The notes under the pieces were generated by a model that worked only from the letters and a program-made list of their open reading frames with translations, made no database searches and was not told where the DNA came from. The translations under genes were made by a program, and so were the position numbers. Source: JAIEPW01 sp964471915 (lineage in GTDB: Bacteria; Acidobacteriota; Terriglobia; Bryobacterales; Bryobacteraceae). From it: DNA of 64,000 nucleotides. The DNA lies in the NCBI GenBank assembly GCA_964471915.1, contig CAYYID010000014.1:37370-101369 (forward strand). Direction: 5' to 3'. Below, piece after piece: positions 44,353 to 52,845 of the stretch (position 1 is the stretch's first letter; every line of letters starts with the position of its first letter).

Positions 44353-44658
44353 ATGAGGTACTGGGTGCTCCTCTCCTTGACGCTTGCCGGTCTCCACGCG
44401 CAATCGGCGAACACCAACTGGCGGCAGGCGTCGAGCAACCAGAATTGGGGGATCCGCCGGGGCCACGAGGGCTGGGGAAAGCCGGGCGGCGGATTCCGCC
44501 AGGAGTCCCTGCGCCAATCGTGGGGCCTTGCCGGATATGCGCAAACGAACCCGATCCGTCCGCAGATGATCCAGGTGCGGCCGGAGCGGCTGAGCGTCAA
44601 CGCACCGGTGGAGCCGGTGTCCGCGCGGCGTCCGGTGCAGCCATTGCGCCGGCCTTAA
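44353..44658 (+). CDS. Small secreted Gly/Arg/Gln-rich protein
   Basis: The 101-residue protein has a signal peptide (MRYWVLLSLTLAGLHAQ). The mature part is rich in Asn, Gln, Trp and Arg ('NWRQASSNQNWGIRRGHEGW', then 'GKPGGGFRQESLRQSWG'). GGGGGAG lies 3 nt before the ATG, a good ribosome-binding site. No family is recognised. A diverged copy of codons for IRRG.EGWG..GGGFRQ.SLRQS lies at 50195-50280, on the other side of the giant gene, so this is a small family in the island. Confidence 0.58.
   Translation: MRYWVLLSLTLAGLHAQSANTNWRQASSNQNWGIRRGHEGWGKPGGGFRQESLRQSWGLAGYAQTNPIRPQMIQVRPERLSVNAPVEPVSARRPVQPLRRP
44451..44534 (+). repeat. Repeat flanking the giant gene, copy A
   Basis: About 84 bp inside the small secreted gene. 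It matches 50195-50278 at roughly 86 percent in the same orientation, offset 5744 bp. Confidence 0.75.
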
Positions 44659-44659
44659 C

Positions 44660-44701
44660 TAGTTGACAAAGTCAAGGGTGGATGGTTGCTTTTGTCAACT
44701 A
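44660..44701. repeat. 11-bp inverted repeat after the small secreted gene
   Basis: TAGTTGACAAA and TTTGTCAACTA form a perfect 11-bp inverted repeat around a 20-nt loop, starting directly after the TAA stop. It could be a terminator-like hairpin, a binding site or an element end. TTGACA within it resembles a -35 box. Confidence 0.55.
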
Positions 44702-44807
44702 TCTTTCGAGCGAAGCTAGGACTCGGGGTGATCGGCGCCCCGAGCCGGAATCGCCCCGTGATCCAAAGCCTCCTCAAATCGACCTGGCGCGTCCTGCACA
44801 GACCTAC

Positions 44808-47800
44808 TCACTGAGCATTCATGTCAGCGAGGACTTCGGCTGCGGTCAACGCACGATTGTAGATTCGAACCTCGTCCAGCAGGCCCCGGTGAAACTGCAA
44901 TGGCCTAAGGTCCGCTCCAATGTTGATGGCCTTGCCGCGAGCCGTGATACTCGCAGTCATGGATTGTGTTCGCACCAAGTTGCCGTTTGCATAGAACTTG
45001 ACCTGTGTTCCGTCGAACACCACGACCAGATGAGTCCACTGTCCATATGGAATTGTGCTGTTCATCGGTGCGATCAGCATTCCGCTACTGGTGCCAAGGT
45101 AGAAATACGGCTGATTTCCGCCGGTCAGCTCGAGACCGTATTGATAGAATGGCGAGTTCATATCAACGCCCCAAAACTTGCCGAGGAGGACCGAATCGCC
45201 GCCCGCGGGCAGCGGTTGGGGATTCACCCACATGCTAAGGCTTAGGCCGGCTCCGAGGATATCGAGAGACGGAGAGTTGGGAATCGTGAGGTAGTGTGAC
45301 GTTCCATCGAAACTTAGGCCCGTGCCGTACTTGCCCGCGACCCAAGGTGCACCGTTGACGACGGTTGCGGTGTTACCGTTACCCGATCGATCGCTGGCCG
45401 CGGATCCCGATCCCTCGTTGAACGAGTAGCCGGCCACCAGGCCAGCCGGAATCGGGTTCTGCGTGGCCGTGAAGGTTGCCTGGAAGCTCTGCGGCGCCGC
45501 CGGAACAGTGATGGTGTGCTGCCGCGCTCCTCCGTCTGACCAGGACAGGAAGCTATAGGCCGTTGCCCCCTGCGATTGCGCAGGTGCGTCCAAGACGTGG
45601 TTAAATCCGATCAGCGCGTCATGAACGAAGGGGGTCGTTCTGTTAAGTCCATCCAGGAGCAAATTCAAACCGCTCGGAACGGTATCGAACGTAAGATTGA
45701 CCTTGTCGGGATAAACCAGTACGGACTTCGAGTCTTGCAGGCCATCGGAGTCGGTTACGGTGAGGCGGATCTGATAGCGAGTATTGCCGCTGAAGTCGTG
45801 TCCGCTGGTTGGGATGTCGAAGCTACCCGACTTGGTGCCGGTTTGGGCGATTCCAGGGTGAACGTGTCCCTCGTGGAGGAAGTCGACGTTCCAGGTGAAG
45901 CTGCTGGCCGGGAGATTGCCGTCATCCGGGTCGTTGGCGTCTCCGCTGAAGGAAATCGTATTTCCCGCTCTGAAAAGAGAAAGATTCGTTGGCACCAGAA
46001 TCGTGGCGGTGGGAGGAGCCCCCACCACGATGAGCATGGCCGCCGAATTGGTGCTATTAACGCCGTCGGAGACTGTCAGCCGCGCGGTGTATTGGCCCCT
46101 CAGCGAGTAAACGTGAACGGGATTGGCTTGCGTGGAACTCGTGCCGTCCCCGAACGACCACAAGAAGGTCAGGGGTGTTCCTTCCGGATCCACCGATCCG
46201 GCACTCGAAAACGATACGGAAAGGGGCGCGGAGCCGCTGGCCGGAGCTGCCGAGGCGCTTACAACCGGGGCCTGATTCGCGGCGGTGTACCGAATCCGGC
46301 GAATCTTGCTAACCCCGAAAGTGCCCGTGACGTCCGAGAACCCGAGGTCGACGTAATAGAGCGACCCGTCGGGACCCTCCGTGAGGTAGACAATGTCACC
46401 ATAAGGCCCATCCAAGGAACCGTCGAGCGGCTCGAAATTGAACACACCGGTGACGTTACCGCTGGCGTCGAGGGTCAGCCGTTTGATCCAGTTCTGCGTG
46501 TAATCGGCGAAAAAGTAGTTTCCGTAGTACTCGGCTGGGAACTGACTTCCCCGGTAGATAAAACCGCCCGTGATGGAGGCGTCCCGCCCGTTGTGCGAGT
46601 AGGAATAGAGCGGCGACGTATATGCCGGGTTGCTGCAGCTTCCTTCACAGCCTGGCCAGCCGTAGTTGGCTCCGGCAACGCCCAGGTTGACTTCTTCTTT
46701 CGCGGTTGTATAGTCGTTACCCCCGACGTCGGCAACGTAAAACCGCCCGGAGGGCTTATCGTAATAGGCGCGGAACGGATTCCTCAACCCCATGGCCCAG
46801 ATCTCTTCTCGATTGGGGCCGGCACCGTCGTTGAAGGGGTTGTCTGGGGGGACCGTGCCGTCCTTGTTGATCCGGAGGATCTTGCCGCGGAAGCTGGCAA
46901 GCGACTGAGCCGCGCTCGGGTCGAAGTGTTCGCCAGTGGTCATGTAGAGTTTGCCGTCGTTTCCGAAGTTCAGGGCGCCGCCGTGGTGTTCGGCGTTCGC
47001 GTCGGCCGAATCCTGCCACACCACGAACTCGCTGCCCGAAACCGTAGTGGCTCCCGCTGCGGTGAACCGCGATACGCGGTCGCGGTTCGGGGAGCCAAGG
47101 GTATAGAAAACGTAGTAATAGTTGTTTGTGGCAAAATCCGGGTCCAGCACCAGGTCCATCAACCCCTGCTGGCTGTTCACCGTTCCAATATTGGTGATTT
47201 GCAGGAAGGGTGTCGTATCCGGTTGACTGGCGCCGGGTTGCAGTACTCGGATTTTTCCACCCAATTCGAGAATCAGCATGCGGCCGTCGGGAAGGAATTT
47301 GATGCTCGTCGGCAAATTCAGGCCCGACACGATGATTTCGTTTTGGAAGTTGTTCGACGCAGGTGTCACGGCCGAGACGGGCGTGGAATAACCGCTCAGA
47401 TTCCCAGCGGCATCCGCCGCTCTAACCTGGTACCGGTAGGTAAGCCCGGCCGCCACCGTAAGGTCGCTATAGGTGGTGCCGGTTGGCGCCGCGAGCTGGG
47501 TGAAGTTGACACATGTCGCGCCCTGGCACCGCTCGACGCGGTACCCGGTGACCGCGACGTTGTCGCTCGAGGCGGACCAGCTCAAATTAACCTGATTAAC
47601 GTTAATCGCGCTGGCCGTCACGCCGCTGGGCGTGGTCGGCGGCTGGGTGTCGGGCGCCGGCGTAATGGCCGTCGACGGATTCGAGTACGAGCTGAGGTTG
47701 CCAGAGAAGTCCGCGGCCCGGACGCGGTAGGTGTAGCTCGTGTTGGCCGTAACCTGTGTATCAGTGTAAGTGGTCCCCGCCGGGGTCGCGATCTGCGCGA

Positions 47801-49943
47801 AGTTCGAGCACCCCACGCCCTGGCAGCGTTCCACCCGATGCCCGGTGACTCCGACGTTGTCCGTAGCCGCGGTCCAGTTGAGGTTTATCTGGCTCGCGCT
47901 CTGCGCCGTGGCGGTCAGGGTGCCAGGCGCGGTGGGCGCCTGCGTGTCCGGCCCCGCCCCGACCGGGGTATTCAGGTCGGCCTGAATCTCGGCGGCGGCC
48001 AGCGCCCGGTTGTAGATCCTGACATCATCGATGGTTCCGGCGAAGTGATACCCGCCGGTCCGCCGCCCGATGTTGACGTTTACCGCAGAGTTGAACTGGG
48101 CGGCGGGAATCGTGCCAAGGAGGACGCCGTTGTCCAGCACTCCGTTGACGTAGATATCCAGGGTCCGCGCGGCGGCGTTGTACACACCTGCGACGTGGTA
48201 CCAGGTGTCGAGTTGGCGCACGGTTGTGCTGTAACGCTGCACATGTGACGAACTGTCGGCAGACACCGCGATGGCGAAGGTGTGCGGACCCGTATCCGGA
48301 CTGGTCTTGAACTGCCACCCCGCGCTATTGTCGGATTTCGCGACGATCTGCCCGTCGTCGACCGGAGTGGCCGTTGCCCGAACCCACGCGCTGACCGTCA
48401 TGCTGCCCGTCAACTGTAGCGGCACAGGGTTCCCTAAATCGACATAGTTCGCCGCTCCGTCAAACGACAAGGCGTTGCCGTACCTACCGGCCGCTGTCCA
48501 ACTGGCGCCGTTCAGCGTGCCGGTTATGCTGCCGCCGGCGGCGCTGACCGTGGTGCCGCCGGCGCCTTCCGCAAACGGAAACGCCGCCAACAAGGTTGAC
48601 GCCGCCGCGAGGGTGGTCGCGTTGGCCGTGCTCGAGTAGCCGCTCAGATTCGCAGCACTGTCGGTCGCGCGGACCCGGTAGTTGAAGGTGGTGCTCGCTG
48701 TCAGGCCGGTGTCCGCATAGGACGGGCCCGTGGAAGTCCCGGTTTGAACGAAATTCGTACAGGCCGCTCCCGAACATCGTTCGATCAGGTAGTTCGTAAC
48801 GGCGGTATTGTCGGTTGACGCCACCCAGCTCAGATTGATCTGCGTGTTGCTTGCCGCCACCGCGGTGAGATTGGTTGGCACGGTCGGCGCCTGTGTATCA
48901 CCCGCGGCCGTTACCGCGGTGGCGGAGTTGGAGTACGGTCCGAGGTTCGGCACGGCATCCGCGGCCCGGACGCGGTAGGTGTAGCTCGTGTTGGCCGTCA
49001 ACTGGGTATCGCTGTAAGTCGTCCCCGCCGGGGTCGCGATCTGCGCGAAGTTGAAGCATCCCGCGCCCTGGCAGCGTTCCAGTCGATACCCGGCGACTCC
49101 TACGTTGTCCGTGGCTGCCGTCCAGCTGAGATTCACCTGGTTCGCGCTCTGCGTCGTGGCCGTCAGGTTTCCGGGCGCGGTGGGCGCCTGCGTGTCCGGC
49201 CCTGCCCCGGCCGGGGTATTCATGTCCGCCTGAATCTCGGCGGCGGCCAGCGCTCGGGTGTAGATCCTGACATCATCGATTGTCCCGGCGAAGTAAAACC
49301 CACCGCTGCGCCGCCCGACGTTGACGTTGACGTTGGCGTTCGTTTGCGTGCCGGGCACCGCTCCTACGAGAACGCCGTTATCCAGCACTCCATTGACGTA
49401 GATATCCAGGGTCCGGGCAGCGGCGTTGTACACACCAGCGACGTGGTACCAGGTGTCGAGTTGGCGTACGGTCGTGCTGTAACGCTGCGTCCGGACGGAA
49501 CCACTCCCGGTAATCGAGACTGCGAAGGTCTGTGGACCTGTGTCGGGGCTGGTCTTGAGCTGCCACCCATTGGCGTTGTTGGACTTGGCCACAATCTGAC
49601 CATCGTCACCGGGCGTAGCCGTTGCTCGCACCCACGCACTGACCGTCATGCTGCCCGTCAACCGCAAGAGCGTGGGATTGCCCAGATTCACGTAACTCGT
49701 CGAGCCATTGAACGAGACAGCAGCCCCGTTCTTCCCGGCAGTGGTCCAGGTTGTACTGGTCAGGAGGCCATTCAAGCCGTTCCCGCTGCTATCGGCAGTC
49801 GTGATTCCAGATCCCTCGTCGAAGGCGTACTTTGCAACCTGTCCAACAAGCGGTGCCGACGCCAACCCCATGACACTCAGCACCGCCAGCATCGCCGCAC
49901 TGGGCAGACGCCCGAATCTCACGGCCAAAGCACAGAATCGCAT
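44808..49943 (-). CDS. Giant secreted LamG / FN3 / sugar-dehydrogenase / PKD protein
   Basis: The 1711-residue exported protein has, in order: a signal region (1-35), LamG 1 (about 36-248), two fibronectin-III domains (about 252-440), LamG 2 (about 447-665), two FN3 domains (about 670-858), a glucose/sorbosone-dehydrogenase propeller (about 865-1195, with 'GSPNRDRVSRF', 'ADANAEHHGGALNFGNDGKL', MGLRNPFRAYYD), a PKD domain ('FLWSFGDGTSSTQANPVHVY'), Ig-like modules, and LamG 3 (about 1470-1711, DDVRIY-like closing motif 'LLDEVRIYNRALTAAEV'). It should bind and perhaps oxidise polysaccharides. LamG 1+FN3 and LamG 2+FN3 are near-identical DNA repeats. No sorting signal was seen at the C-terminus. 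Confidence 0.88.
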   Translation of the reverse strand: MRFCALAVRFGRLPSAAMLAVLSVMGLASAPLVGQVAKYAFDEGSGITTADSSGNGLNGLLTSTTWTTAGKNGAAVSFNGSTSYVNLGNPTLLRLTGSMTVSAWVRATATPGDDGQIVAKSNNANGWQLKTSPDTGPQTFAVSITGSGSVRTQRYSTTVRQLDTWYHVAGVYNAAARTLDIYVNGVLDNGVLVGAVPGTQTNANVNVNVGRRSGGFYFAGTIDDVRIYTRALAAAEIQADMNTPAGAGPDTQAPTAPGNLTATTQSANQVNLSWTAATDNVGVAGYRLERCQGAGCFNFAQIATPAGTTYSDTQLTANTSYTYRVRAADAVPNLGPYSNSATAVTAAGDTQAPTVPTNLTAVAASNTQINLSWVASTDNTAVTNYLIERCSGAACTNFVQTGTSTGPSYADTGLTASTTFNYRVRATDSAANLSGYSSTANATTLAAASTLLAAFPFAEGAGGTTVSAAGGSITGTLNGASWTAAGRYGNALSFDGAANYVDLGNPVPLQLTGSMTVSAWVRATATPVDDGQIVAKSDNSAGWQFKTSPDTGPHTFAIAVSADSSSHVQRYSTTVRQLDTWYHVAGVYNAAARTLDIYVNGVLDNGVLLGTIPAAQFNSAVNVNIGRRTGGYHFAGTIDDVRIYNRALAAAEIQADLNTPVGAGPDTQAPTAPGTLTATAQSASQINLNWTAATDNVGVTGHRVERCQGVGCSNFAQIATPAGTTYTDTQVTANTSYTYRVRAADFSGNLSSYSNPSTAITPAPDTQPPTTPSGVTASAINVNQVNLSWSASSDNVAVTGYRVERCQGATCVNFTQLAAPTGTTYSDLTVAAGLTYRYQVRAADAAGNLSGYSTPVSAVTPASNNFQNEIIVSGLNLPTSIKFLPDGRMLILELGGKIRVLQPGASQPDTTPFLQITNIGTVNSQQGLMDLVLDPDFATNNYYYVFYTLGSPNRDRVSRFTAAGATTVSGSEFVVWQDSADANAEHHGGALNFGNDGKLYMTTGEHFDPSAAQSLASFRGKILRINKDGTVPPDNPFNDGAGPNREEIWAMGLRNPFRAYYDKPSGRFYVADVGGNDYTTAKEEVNLGVAGANYGWPGCEGSCSNPAYTSPLYSYSHNGRDASITGGFIYRGSQFPAEYYGNYFFADYTQNWIKRLTLDASGNVTGVFNFEPLDGSLDGPYGDIVYLTEGPDGSLYYVDLGFSDVTGTFGVSKIRRIRYTAANQAPVVSASAAPASGSAPLSVSFSSAGSVDPEGTPLTFLWSFGDGTSSTQANPVHVYSLRGQYTARLTVSDGVNSTNSAAMLIVVGAPPTATILVPTNLSLFRAGNTISFSGDANDPDDGNLPASSFTWNVDFLHEGHVHPGIAQTGTKSGSFDIPTSGHDFSGNTRYQIRLTVTDSDGLQDSKSVLVYPDKVNLTFDTVPSGLNLLLDGLNRTTPFVHDALIGFNHVLDAPAQSQGATAYSFLSWSDGGARQHTITVPAAPQSFQATFTATQNPIPAGLVAGYSFNEGSGSAASDRSGNGNTATVVNGAPWVAGKYGTGLSFDGTSHYLTIPNSPSLDILGAGLSLSMWVNPQPLPAGGDSVLLGKFWGVDMNSPFYQYGLELTGGNQPYFYLGTSSGMLIAPMNSTIPYGQWTHLVVVFDGTQVKFYANGNLVRTQSMTASITARGKAINIGADLRPLQFHRGLLDEVRIYNRALTAAEVLADMNAQ
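47783..48480 (-). repeat. Internal LamG-FN3 repeat, second unit
   Basis: Matches 49031-49728 closely at an offset of 1248 bp, exactly 416 codons, so the frame is kept. It covers the FN3 segment with the ERCQG.GC motif and most of a LamG domain. Confidence 0.85.
49031..49728 (-). repeat. Internal LamG-FN3 repeat, first unit
   Basis: First unit of the pair described at 47783-48480. Long identical tracts remain, for example around the codons for RYSTTVRQLDTWYHVAGVYN, which suggests a recent duplication or gene conversion. Confidence 0.85.
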
Positions 49944-50307
49944 TCCAGTCCCTCACCTAGCCTGAGGCCCTTTGTTCTTTCAGGATCTCGCCGGAGACAA
50001 GCTCAGGACAACCGAATCGAATGCCAGTCCGGCTCGAAAACCACGATCGCCTCGACCCCGGCCTTGAGAGTATATCCCCACTCACAACCAACAATGATCC
50101 AGAATAGTGAATGGATCTCACAAAAAGTACTAGACTTCTCAGAACCAAACTAACACGCAAGTGGGTAGCCGCCGAGCACGCACCAGGATCGGCTGATCCG
50201 CCGGGGCCAGGAGGGCTGGGGAAGGCCGGGCGGAGGATTCCGCCAAAGGTCCCTACGCCAGTCGTCGGGGCTGACCGGGGGCCTTTGTGGTCAGCCTTCG
50301 GTGGTCT
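49944..50307. other. Gene-free stretch with decayed copy B of the small secreted gene
   Basis: 364 bp between the giant gene and recQ, both transcribed leftwards. The left part is AT-richer and may hold the giant gene's promoter, though no clear box pair was found. The right part (50165-50280) is related to the gene at 44353. In the matching frame it reads LIRRGQEGWGRPGGGFRQ, but no start codon or signal peptide remains. Confidence 0.65.
50195..50278 (+). repeat. Repeat flanking the giant gene, copy B
   Basis: Counterpart of 44451-44534 in the same orientation. Weaker similarity continues upstream to about 50165. Confidence 0.75.
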
Positions 50308-51525
50308 TTACGCGAGCCAGGCGGGCGCACTGCCGCAGTTGTCGCACATGGCGCAGCTTTCGAACGCGGCTTTCTCCCCGAAGTACCGGCAGATCATTTG
50401 GGTGCGGCAGGTTTCGGCCTCGGCGTAGCGCTTCATGGCGTGGTAGCGCTGCCAGCCGCGCTGCTGCTCGTCGCGGTCGGCGATCTCCTTGAGGAAGTGG
50501 GCGAGCAGGGCGGTGTCGCGGCGCTGCCAGAGGAGCACGCAATCGGCGGGCTCGCCATCGCGGCCGGCGCGCCCGGCCTCCTGGTAGTACTGCTCCAGGG
50601 ACTTGGGGAGCGTGAGGTGGATGACGGCGCGCACGTCCGGCTTGTGGATGCCCATGCCGAAGGCGAGGGTGGCGACGACGACACCGGCTTCGCCCGCCAT
50701 CCAGCGGGACTGGTTGCGGTCGCGCATAGCGGCGTCCAGCTTGGCGTGGTAGGGAATGGCGGCGATCTTCTTCGACTTGAGAAACACCGTGGTGTCGTTG
50801 ACGGCGTCGATGGTGCCGGCGTAGACGATGACGGGCGCTTTGCCGTAGGTCTTGACGCCGCGGAGCAGCAGGCGGCGCTGCTCGGCGAGGTCCACGACCT
50901 GGGCGGAGTAGCGGAGGTTGGCGCGGCGGAAGCTGCGGATGAACAGCGCGGGTTCGCGCATGCGGAGCTGGCGGACGATGTCGTGGCGGACGCGCTGGGT
51001 GGCGCTGGCGGTGAAGGCGGCGATGGGGATGTCGGGGAAGGCGTCGCGCAGCGGCTGGAGCTGGCGGTAGTCGGGGCGGAACTCGTGGCCCCATTCGGAG
51101 ATGCAGTGGGCCTCGTCGACGGCGATCAGCGCGACCGGCACTTTCTGCAGCCAAGGGAGCGCGCCGGGGCGGGCGAGCCGCTCTGGCGACAGGTACAGCA
51201 GGCGGTAACGGCCGGCGAGGGCGGCGCGCGCGACGGCGCGCTGATCCTCGCGCTCCATGTTGGAGTTGAGCATGGCGGCGGGAATGCCGCGGGATTCGAG
51301 TTCCTGCACCTGGTCGCGCATGAGGGCGATCAGCGGCGAGATGACGACCACGGTCCGGTCGCCGAGCACGGCGGGGAGCTGGTAGCAGAGGCTTTTGCCG
51401 CCGCCGGTGGGGAGCACGGCGGCGACATCGCGGCCGGCGAGCAGCGCGGCGATGATCTCGCGCTGCGGGGGCCGGAAGGCGGGATATCCCCAATACTGTT
51501 CCAGGGCCGATTCGGGCGAGGTCAT
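50308..51525 (-). CDS. recQ: RecQ-type DNA helicase, short form
   Basis: The 405-residue superfamily-2 helicase has motif 0/I FRPPQREIIAALLAGRD and LPTGGGKSLCYQLP, DEAH box 'AVDEAHCISEWGHEFRPDY', TASAT (motif III), motif V 'VVATLAFGMGIHKPDVR' and motif VI QEAGRAGRDG. The zinc cysteines follow (TCRTQMICRYF and CAMCDNC), then the protein stops. It lacks the winged-helix and HRDC domains of E. coli RecQ. It unwinds 3'-5' in recombination and repair. Its start overlaps the stop of the ABC ATPase gene by ATGA. Confidence 0.92.
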   Translation of the reverse strand: MTSPESALEQYWGYPAFRPPQREIIAALLAGRDVAAVLPTGGGKSLCYQLPAVLGDRTVVVISPLIALMRDQVQELESRGIPAAMLNSNMEREDQRAVARAALAGRYRLLYLSPERLARPGALPWLQKVPVALIAVDEAHCISEWGHEFRPDYRQLQPLRDAFPDIPIAAFTASATQRVRHDIVRQLRMREPALFIRSFRRANLRYSAQVVDLAEQRRLLLRGVKTYGKAPVIVYAGTIDAVNDTTVFLKSKKIAAIPYHAKLDAAMRDRNQSRWMAGEAGVVVATLAFGMGIHKPDVRAVIHLTLPKSLEQYYQEAGRAGRDGEPADCVLLWQRRDTALLAHFLKEIADRDEQQRGWQRYHAMKRYAEAETCRTQMICRYFGEKAAFESCAMCDNCGSAPAWLA

Positions 51526-52187
51526 TTCGCGACGAGCTGCCGGTCGGCCATCTCGCGGCGGAGCGGGAAGCGCGCGGCGAGCTCGGCGCTGTGGGTGACC
51601 ACTACCAGGATGGTTTTCATCTGGCGGTTGATTTCGAGCAGCAGGTCGGCGACCTGCTGGGCGTTATGGCGGTCGAGATTGCCGGTGGGTTCGTCGCAAA
51701 GCAGGAGCTTGGGCTGGCGGATGAGGGCGCGGGCGATGGCGCCGCGCTGTTTTTCGCCGCCGGAAAGCTCGCCGGGCCGGTGGTCCAGGCGGTCGGCGAG
51801 GCCGACGCGGGCGAGCAACTCGCGCGCGCGGGCGGAGAAATCCTCTTTCTCTTCGGACACCAGCGTGGGCACCAGGACGTTCTCGAGCACGCTGCATTGC
51901 GGGAGCAGGCAGTGGTCCTGGAAGACGAACCCGACCTGGCGGTTGCGGAACGCGGCGAGCTTCTTTTCGTCGAGGGTGTAGGGGTTCACGCCGTCGAGAG
52001 TGACGGAGCCGGCCGTGGGCGGATCGAGGGCGCCCAGCACGTAGAGGAGCGTGCTTTTGCCGGTGCCGGAAGGTCCGGCGATGGAGAGCGCGTCGCCTTC
52101 CTGAAGGGTGAAGGACACGTCGTCCAGGATCGGCAGGGGCCCGCGCGGGGTTTCGTAGGATTTCGAGACGTTGCGGACTTCCAGCAA
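51522..52187 (-). CDS. LolD/MacB-type ABC ATPase
   Basis: The 221-residue ATPase has Walker A GPSGTGKSTLL, Q-loop FVFQDHCLLP, signature LSGGEKQRGAIARAL, Walker B LLLCDEPTGNLD and switch His in VVVTHSAELA. This is the DevA/LolD/MacB clade that drives lipoprotein release or mechanotransmission transporters with an FtsX-type permease. No such permease gene is adjacent. The best start is TTG 52187, which gives LLEVRNVSKSYE. No ATG fits. It is coupled to recQ downstream, an unexpected pairing. Confidence 0.85.
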   Translation of the reverse strand: MLEVRNVSKSYETPRGPLPILDDVSFTLQEGDALSIAGPSGTGKSTLLYVLGALDPPTAGSVTLDGVNPYTLDEKKLAAFRNRQVGFVFQDHCLLPQCSVLENVLVPTLVSEEKEDFSARARELLARVGLADRLDHRPGELSGGEKQRGAIARALIRQPKLLLCDEPTGNLDRHNAQQVADLLLEINRQMKTILVVVTHSAELAARFPLRREMADRQLVAK

Positions 52188-52292
52188 GCTACCAGTGTAG
52201 CCGAGGGCGTGCCGGGGGGCGGGGCGGGATCGCTCGTGTGCGACAGGGGACCGGGAAGGTGGACGTGGCGAAACGCGTGGTACGATTCGGTC

Positions 52293-52583
52293 ATGCGCGC
52301 GGCTGACGTGACCCAGGCGGGGTTTGAGCAACTCCTGCCGGAGTGGGAAGCGGAGCGCGCCAGCATCGAGACGGCCGGCCCGCGTTGCGCGATCCAGGAC
52401 TACGATGCAGCGCTGGCGGCTCTGCGGCGCGCGATGCGCCAAGCCGCCGAGCAGAATCCCGCGGCCCTAGATCGACGCGATCATGCGCAGGGTGCAGGAA
52501 CAGGGCGCGCTGGTGCCCGCAACCTGGGTGGTGGAACACTGGCACGGGCTGCTGAAGGTGCGGAGCAGAGGTATTTCCGATGA
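52293..52583 (+). CDS. Small open frame upstream of the VapC relic, doubtful
   Basis: From ATG 52293 about 60 residues read as a plausible helical protein ('GFEQLLPEWEAERASIETAG'). Beyond about 52470 the frame runs through VapC-homologous DNA out of register. It could be the damaged antitoxin or an unrelated gene fused by deletion. TACGAT lies 6 nt before the ATG and could be a -10 box for a leaderless message. Confidence 0.25.
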   Translation: MRAADVTQAGFEQLLPEWEAERASIETAGPRCAIQDYDAALAALRRAMRQAAEQNPAALDRRDHAQGAGTGRAGARNLGGGTLARAAEGAEQRYFR

Positions 52584-52838
52584 CGAAATTGGACGGGTCT
52601 GGGAGCTGATTCGCCTGCTTTCGATCACGGTCGAGCCCGCGGATCCCGGTCGCGTTGCCTCGGCGGTTTTCCTCTCGCGAGGGCGCACCAACTCACGATC
52701 TACGACGCAGCGTATCTCGAGGCTGCGATCCGCACCGGCCTGCCGCTGGCGACTTGCGACGAATCACTCCGTCGCGCGGCGGAGGCGGAGCGCGTGACGT
52801 GCCTGGACTGCGAACCGAGGCTCGCGGCGGGCGGCTGA
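52471..52838 (+). pseudogene. VapC-type PIN toxin relic
   Basis: Two frames carry PIN-domain pieces. The first reads IMRRVQEQGALVPATWVVEH (about 52480-52540 and on to 52665). The second, from about 52690 to the TGA at 52836-52838, reads LTIYDAAYLEAAIRTGLPLA followed by TCDESLRRAAEAE. A frameshift separates them near 52680-52690, and the N-terminal strand with the first catalytic Asp is missing, with an in-frame TAG at 52468. The toxin is dead. Confidence 0.72.
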
Positions 52839-52845
52839 CCGGGAG

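Noticed and set aside
45576..48248. 890-codon open frame on the plus strand
   Set aside because: It is antisense to the 1711-residue LamG/FN3 gene, whose domains are unmistakable. The plus-strand product has no recognisable domain or signal, and long antisense frames are common in GC-rich DNA.
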